18,580 nt of DNA from NCBI GenBank assembly GCA_036274645.1, contig DASUFH010000393.1, positions 1 to 18,580 of the forward strand. The letters are read 5' to 3'. A program made the position numbers and the translations under genes. Below are positions 14,862 to 18,580 of the stretch, one piece after another (position 1 is the first letter of the stretch; each line of letters starts with the position of its first letter). Below the pieces are notes generated by a model. The model was not told the DNA's origin. It searched no databases and was given only the letters and a program-made list of their open reading frames with translations. Source of the DNA: DASUFH01 sp036274645 (GTDB lineage Bacteria > Acidobacteriota > Terriglobia > 20CM-2-55-15).

Positions 14862-15519
14862 CACGATCTCCATTTTGATTGCTGACGATCACCCGGTCTT
14901 TCGCGGTGGTCTGCGCGCGCTGATTCAGAGTGAACCCGGCTTGAGTCTTGCCGATGAAGCTGTTGACGGCTCTCAGGCCATTGCGCTGACGCGGAAGCTG
15001 AAACCCGATGTCCTGTTGCTCGACCTGGCCATGCCCCGCCGGACGGGATTGGAGGTTCTTCGAGATCTTGCCCCGCTCGGGTTGCCTACGCGCGTGGCGT
15101 TACTGACCGCAACGATCGAGGAAGAACAGGTGACGGAAGCCCTTCGCCTGGGTGCCCGTGGAGTCATCCTGAAAGACACCGCCACGGAACTTCTGGTCAA
15201 GGCAATCCGCTGCATCGTTGCCGGTGAATTCTGGGTGGGTCGCAACAATGTCAATGGCCTCGTTCAGGCCATGAAGATGGCCTATGAGATCCGGCCCGAC
15301 GATGTGGCCGAAAAGTTTGCGCTCACGGCGCGTGAACTTGAAGTTGTGGCCGCGATCATCGAAGGGGAGACCAATAAGGACATTGCCAAACGCCTGGCAA
15401 TCAGCGAGCAGACGGTGAAGCACCATCTGAGCAGCATCTTCGACAAGGTCGGCGTGTCCAACCGCCTGGAACTGGCTCTCTTCAGCGTCAACCACCAGCT
15501 CGTCGGCAAACGGTCGTAG
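14854..15519 (+). CDS. LuxR/NarL-family response regulator
   Basis: This 221-residue protein has a receiver domain (1-120) with the acidic pair D11-D12, phosphoacceptor D57 (LLLDLAMP), T85 and K107. A LuxR-type helix-turn-helix follows (about 155-215: LTARELEVVAAIIEG, TNKDIAKRLAISEQTVKHHL). It is the cognate partner of the kinase whose gene overlaps its start by eight bases: ATG 14854 lies before the kinase TGA at 14859. AAAGAG upstream can serve as ribosome binding site, and the in-frame codons before 14854 belong to the kinase end. Regulon members cannot be read from the sequence; the sulfate operon downstream has its own promoter, so a regulatory link is only a possibility. Confidence 0.95.
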   Translation: MSDTISILIADDHPVFRGGLRALIQSEPGLSLADEAVDGSQAIALTRKLKPDVLLLDLAMPRRTGLEVLRDLAPLGLPTRVALLTATIEEEQVTEALRLGARGVILKDTATELLVKAIRCIVAGEFWVGRNNVNGLVQAMKMAYEIRPDDVAEKFALTARELEVVAAIIEGETNKDIAKRLAISEQTVKHHLSSIFDKVGVSNRLELALFSVNHQLVGKRS

Positions 15520-15631
15520 GGTTTCTCCGCCCCTCGTCCGCTCTACACCAGAAGGATTTAGGGTTCCGGCCTGCAGACAGAGGGGGCTCAAATGCTTCCT
15601 TACCAAATGTCCAGTTCCCCCGGTCCCCGCA

Positions 15632-15661
15632 TAGACAACCGATCACATTTCCGGTTATAAA
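15632..15661 (+). promoter_or_regulatory. candidate promoter of the sulfate assimilation operon
   Basis: TAGACA (15632-15637) and TATAAA (15656-15661) are 18 bp apart and each matches consensus at five of six positions. The predicted start, near 15668, gives a leader of about 140 bases before the reductase gene. A second -10-like TATACA (15681-15686), without a good -35 box, would instead put the start a few bases before the leader peptide ATG, making that ORF nearly leaderless. The preceding stretch 15520-15631 holds no gene I can support. Confidence 0.5.
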
Positions 15662-15696
15662 TACAGAGCGCGTCGGGCGCTATACATTGATCGGCT

Positions 15697-15753
15697 ATGA
15701 AATACGCGGTTGAACGTTGTTGTCCGGTCGAGGTTCGGCCGCGAGCCCATTGA
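15697..15753 (+). CDS. putative Cys-Cys leader peptide of the sulfate operon
   Basis: ATG 15697 opens an 18-residue ORF reading MKYAVERCCPVEVRPRAH, ending at TGA 15751-15753. Two adjacent Cys codons (TGT TGT, 15718-15723) are striking so close upstream of an operon that makes sulfite for cysteine synthesis. Leader peptides rich in the amino acid a pathway makes are the sensing part of ribosome-mediated attenuators (trp, his, leu), and Cys-rich leader ORFs acting on cysteine genes have been described in mycobacteria. No Shine-Dalgarno precedes the ATG, which weakens the call unless the mRNA starts just upstream. A terminator hairpin starts 23 bases after the stop. The ORF is short, so chance is possible. 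Confidence 0.55.
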   Translation: MKYAVERCCPVEVRPRAH

Positions 15754-15775
15754 GCCGCTCCGTCCGAGCCTCGAG

Positions 15776-15800
15776 CCCGCTCCATGGAGCGGGTTTTTTT
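15776..15800 (+). terminator. intrinsic terminator or attenuator before the APS reductase gene
   Basis: CCCGCTCCATGGAGCGGG (15776-15793) is a perfect palindrome giving a strong GC stem, followed directly by seven T residues (15794-15800). The shape is that of a rho-independent terminator on the plus strand. It ends ten bases before the reductase ATG and lies downstream of a promoter and Cys-Cys ORF, so attenuation is the likely job. It could instead simply end transcripts of the kinase/regulator operon 260 bp upstream. Confidence 0.85.
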
Positions 15801-15810
15801 ATGCGCATTT

Positions 15811-16515
15811 ATGAGCGATAACGAACGCATTCTCCAAACTATTGATCGTCTCCGCCAGATCGAACGCGACCACCGTCCGGTTGGGTTCGCGTGCAGCTTC
15901 GGCGCCGAAGACATGGCGCTCCTCGATCTGATCGCCCGGCATGCCCGCGGCATCGAGGTGTTCACTCTGGATACGGGGCGGTTGCCCGAAGAAACCCACA
16001 CGTTGCTGGACCAGTGCCGGGAATTTTTTCCTGTTCCCATCCGGATTTATTTCCCCGACAGCGCTCAGGTGGAGGCCTGGGTGGAGCTCAACGGTGTCAA
16101 CGGTTTTTACCGGAGCGTGTCTCAACGGAAACAGTGTTGCCACATGCGTAAGGTGGTTCCCCTGGCGCGAGCCCTGTCGGGCAAGCAGGCATGGATGACG
16201 GGGTTGCGGCGGGAGCAGTCGGCGGCGCGGCAGGCCCTGGCGTACGAAGAGTGGGATGAGGTACACGGAATGCGGAAATTCAATCCGCTGGCGGATTGGA
16301 CTCTCGACGACGTCTGGACGTACATTCGTGAGAACGGCGTTCCGTACAACGCCCTGCACGATCGCGGCTATCCGAGCATCGGATGCGCGCCGTGCACACG
16401 CGCGGTGGGGCCCGGAGAAGATATCCGGGCGGGACGCTGGTGGTGGGAAGATGCCAACGCCAAGGAGTGCGGACTGCATCCGCACGGCGAAACGGCCGGA
16501 AAGGGGGGCGCGTGA
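15811..16515 (+). CDS. cysH: assimilatory adenylyl-sulfate (APS) reductase, CysH family
   Basis: This 234-residue protein reduces activated sulfate to sulfite with thioredoxin. It has the nucleotide-binding SFGAEDMALL near the start, CCHMRK (C109, C110), GLRREQSAAR, IGCAPC (C192, C195) and the C-terminal catalytic ECGLH (C220). The two extra Cys pairs (CC and CxxC) ligate a [4Fe-4S] cluster and mark the APS-using enzyme, as opposed to E. coli-type PAPS reductase, which lacks them. That agrees with CysD and CysN directly downstream and no APS kinase yet seen. ATG 15811 gives the expected N-terminus; an in-frame ATG at 15784 lies in the terminator loop and would add nine residues. No good ribosome binding site precedes 15811. 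The TGA overlaps the cysD GTG. Confidence 0.95.
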   Translation: MSDNERILQTIDRLRQIERDHRPVGFACSFGAEDMALLDLIARHARGIEVFTLDTGRLPEETHTLLDQCREFFPVPIRIYFPDSAQVEAWVELNGVNGFYRSVSQRKQCCHMRKVVPLARALSGKQAWMTGLRREQSAARQALAYEEWDEVHGMRKFNPLADWTLDDVWTYIRENGVPYNALHDRGYPSIGCAPCTRAVGPGEDIRAGRWWWEDANAKECGLHPHGETAGKGGA

Positions 16516-17411
16516 GCGCGGATTGGACCCATTTACAGGCCCTGGAAGCGGAGTCGATCTATATTCTGCGTGAAGTCGTCGCGCAGTTCCGCAATCCGGT
16601 GCTGCTCTATTCGATCGGGAAGGACTCCAGTGTGCTTCTGCACCTGGCGCGCAAGGCGTTTCATCCCGGTCCGATTCCGTTCCCGCTCCTTCACATCGAT
16701 ACCGGATACAAGTTCAAAGAGATGCTGCAGTTCCGTGATGAGTTCACGGCGTCGATCGGCGCGCGCCTGATCGTCCATCGCAACGAGGAAGCGATTGCCG
16801 ATGGGGCGCATCCGTTGAAGCTCGGCGTTGCGCGCTGCTGCGGAGCGTTGAAGACCGGCGCGCTGCTCGAGGCCCTGTCGAAATACGAATTCGACGCCGC
16901 CATCGGTGGCGCCCGGCGCGACGAAGAGCGGTCACGGGCCAAGGAACGTGTCTTTTCGTTCCGTGACGGCTTCGGTCAATGGGATCCGCGCAACCAGCGT
17001 CCGGAATTGTGGAATCTCTACAACGGCGAGATTGCGGAAGGCGAATCCATGCGCGTGTTCCCGCTTTCGAACTGGACTGAACGCGACGTCTGGCAATACA
17101 TCCGCGAACAGGACATCCCGATCGTTCCGCTCTACTATGCGCGCCAGCGCCAGGTCGTTCGCCGCGGGACCAACTGGATTCCGATCGACGATCCGGCCGA
17201 TGTGCGTCCCGGCGAGACACTCACCACAGAATGGGTCCGATTCCGCACGCTCGGCTGCATGCCCTGCACCGGAGCGGTTCTCTCCCAGGCCCTGACCATC
17301 GACGACATCGTCGACGAGGCGGCGGCCGCCACGCGCAGCGAGCGCGAAACCCGTGTCATCGATCACGGGGCCAACACCATGGAAGACAAGAAACGCGAGG
17401 GATACTTTTGA
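16512..17411 (+). CDS. cysD: sulfate adenylyltransferase subunit 2 (CysD)
   Basis: This 299-residue protein is the catalytic ATP sulfurylase subunit, making APS from sulfate and ATP in complex with the GTPase CysN. It has the PP-loop LLYSIGKDSSVLL (S34 to S40), HIDTGYKFKEM, the GGARRDEERSRAKERVFSFR block, PLSNWTERDVWQYI and the C-terminal RFRTLGCMPCTGAV, and ends KKREGYF, all as in CysD (about 300 residues). The start is GTG 16512, overlapping the reductase stop in a GTGA, with AAGGGGGG upstream as ribosome binding site; the open frame before it is antisense-like filler. The stop overlaps the TTG start of cysN by four bases. All three genes are therefore probably translated in a coupled way. 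Confidence 0.97.
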   Translation: MSADWTHLQALEAESIYILREVVAQFRNPVLLYSIGKDSSVLLHLARKAFHPGPIPFPLLHIDTGYKFKEMLQFRDEFTASIGARLIVHRNEEAIADGAHPLKLGVARCCGALKTGALLEALSKYEFDAAIGGARRDEERSRAKERVFSFRDGFGQWDPRNQRPELWNLYNGEIAEGESMRVFPLSNWTERDVWQYIREQDIPIVPLYYARQRQVVRRGTNWIPIDDPADVRPGETLTTEWVRFRTLGCMPCTGAVLSQALTIDDIVDEAAAATRSERETRVIDHGANTMEDKKREGYF

Positions 17412-18580
17412 GCGTTGGTTTGCTGCGTTTTATCACTGCCGGCAGCGTTGATGACGGGAAATCCACTCTGATCGGCCGGTTGCTCGTGGACGCGCGCGGC
17501 GCGTTCGAAGACCAGGTCTCGGCCGCCACGCGCGACAACGAACGCCGCGGCGGCAAAGGCATCGATTTCTCGCTCCTGACCGACGGCCTCAAGGCCGAAC
17601 GCGAACAGGGCATCACCATCGATGTCGCCTACCGCTACTTCGCCACGGATCGCCGGAAGTTCATCATTGCCGACGCCCCCGGCCACGAACAGTACACCCG
17701 CAACATGGTGACTGCCGCCAGCAAGGTCGACCTGGCCCTGATCCTTGTCGATGCGCGCGCCGGACTGGTCACCCAGTCGCGCCGCCACGCGTTCATCGCG
17801 CACCTGCTCGGCATCCGGCATTTCATCATTGCCGTCAACAAGATGGACCTGGTCGAGTACAGCAGGGAGACCTACGAGCGCATCGTGGCGGAATTTACGG
17901 AATTCTTCAGCCGGCTCGATCCGGTGGACCTGCGCTTCGTGCCGATCTCGGCGCTGCTTGGCGACATGGTGGTCGAGCGCGGAGACAGTCTTGGATGGTA
18001 CGACGGTCCGACCGTCATGGAACTGCTCGAGACGATCGAGATCGAACGCCAGGACGCCAGCCACCTGCGCTTTCCTGTGCAACTGGTCAACCGCCCGCCA
18101 ATGGCGGAACTGGGAGACTTCCGCGGATACATGGGACAGATTGCGTCGGGACAGATTCATGTCGGCCAGCCGGTGACGATCCTGCCGGCGGGGCGCCGGA
18201 CCCAGGTGACCGGCATCGTGACATTCGATGGCGATCTGGAAGCCGCCTTTGCGCCCCAGTCCATCACGCTGACGCTGGCGGAGGATCTCGATGTCGCGCG
18301 GGGCGACATGATCGTCGACAACGAAGACGCGCCGGAACCCCGCACGGCGTTCAACGCCGTCATCTGCTGGATGAGCGGCAAGCCGATGCGCCCGGGCAGG
18401 AAATACGGTCTGCGGCACACCACCCGCCGCGTGAAGGCCATGGTCGGCGCAATCGACTACCGGATCGATCCCAACACGCTGGAACGCGGCGCCGGAATCG
18501 AGGAGTTGCGTCAGAACGACATTGCCCGGGTTTCCATCAAGACGCTGCAGCCCATCGTGTGTGATCCTTACCGGGTCAAC
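17408..18580 (+). CDS. cysN: sulfate adenylyltransferase subunit 1 (CysN), 3' truncated by window end
   Basis: A translation-factor-like GTPase that drives APS synthesis by CysD. The frame has no ATG near its beginning. It starts at TTG 17408, which overlaps the cysD stop in a TTGA and follows GAGGGA. The sequence then reads LSVGLLRFITAGSVDDGKST. Motifs are the P-loop GSVDDGKS (12-19), EREQGITIDVAYRYF in switch I, DAPGHEQYTRN (D89), and NKMD (144-147), then the domain II block LRFPVQLVNRP and GQIASGQIHVGQPV. A total of 391 codons are present and the frame is open at the edge. CysN is normally about 470 residues; a C-terminal fusion to APS kinase (CysNC) is possible and cannot be judged here. 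Confidence 0.95.
   Translation, partial: MSVGLLRFITAGSVDDGKSTLIGRLLVDARGAFEDQVSAATRDNERRGGKGIDFSLLTDGLKAEREQGITIDVAYRYFATDRRKFIIADAPGHEQYTRNMVTAASKVDLALILVDARAGLVTQSRRHAFIAHLLGIRHFIIAVNKMDLVEYSRETYERIVAEFTEFFSRLDPVDLRFVPISALLGDMVVERGDSLGWYDGPTVMELLETIEIERQDASHLRFPVQLVNRPPMAELGDFRGYMGQIASGQIHVGQPVTILPAGRRTQVTGIVTFDGDLEAAFAPQSITLTLAEDLDVARGDMIVDNEDAPEPRTAFNAVICWMSGKPMRPGRKYGLRHTTRRVKAMVGAIDYRIDPNTLERGAGIEELRQNDIARVSIKTLQPIVCDPYRVN

Noticed and set aside
15520..15810. SAM or other known riboswitch upstream of the sulfate genes
   Set aside because: I could not find a SAM-I or SAM-II core by eye; the Cys-Cys ORF and terminator explain the region better.

Overview
The window looks like a chromosomal stretch from a GC-rich Gram-negative bacterium, most likely an acidobacterium of the Solibacter/Bryobacter type. 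This is inference from gene content, not a database match. LpxC implies lipid A and an outer membrane. Secreted proteins with repeated carboxypeptidase-regulatory-like domains, an EF-G2-type GTPase paralogue and a NarL-type two-component system all fit that group. I see no rRNA, tRNA, CRISPR array or transposase gene.

Layout, left to right. Positions 1-390 hold the first ten codons of a leftward gene and two overlapping rightward small ORFs, the second encoding a hydrophobic peptide. comF (+) and lpxC (-) converge and overlap by 68 bp. polA (+) diverges from lpxC and encodes a polymerase whose proofreading domain looks vestigial. A long imperfect inverted repeat of REP/REPIN type (4574-4717) separates polA from a leftward three-gene cluster (9974 to 4749): a trypsin-like protease with a helical-repeat region, then two tandem paralogous secreted proteins that overlap by 4 bp. 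A vapBC-type toxin-antitoxin pair starts 28 bp from the protease on the other strand. It converges with an EF-G-like GTPase gene (-), leaving a 15 bp gap.

After a 363 bp intergenic region comes a NarL-type histidine kinase and response regulator pair (+) whose genes overlap by 8 bp. The right end is an assimilatory sulfate reduction operon (+): an APS reductase of the [4Fe-4S] type, then CysD and CysN, each junction overlapping by 4 bp. CysN runs off the window. Together these would convert sulfate to APS (CysDN) and APS to sulfite (CysH-type reductase).

The most interesting signal is the leader of that operon (about 15632-15810). It contains a recognisable promoter, an 18-codon ORF with two adjacent Cys codons (MKYAVERCCPVEVRPRAH), several segments that could pair with one another, and a perfect GC-rich hairpin followed by seven T residues, ending 10 bp before the reductase start. 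This is the architecture expected of a cysteine-responsive transcription attenuator. The mechanism is inferred; the parts are visible in the sequence.
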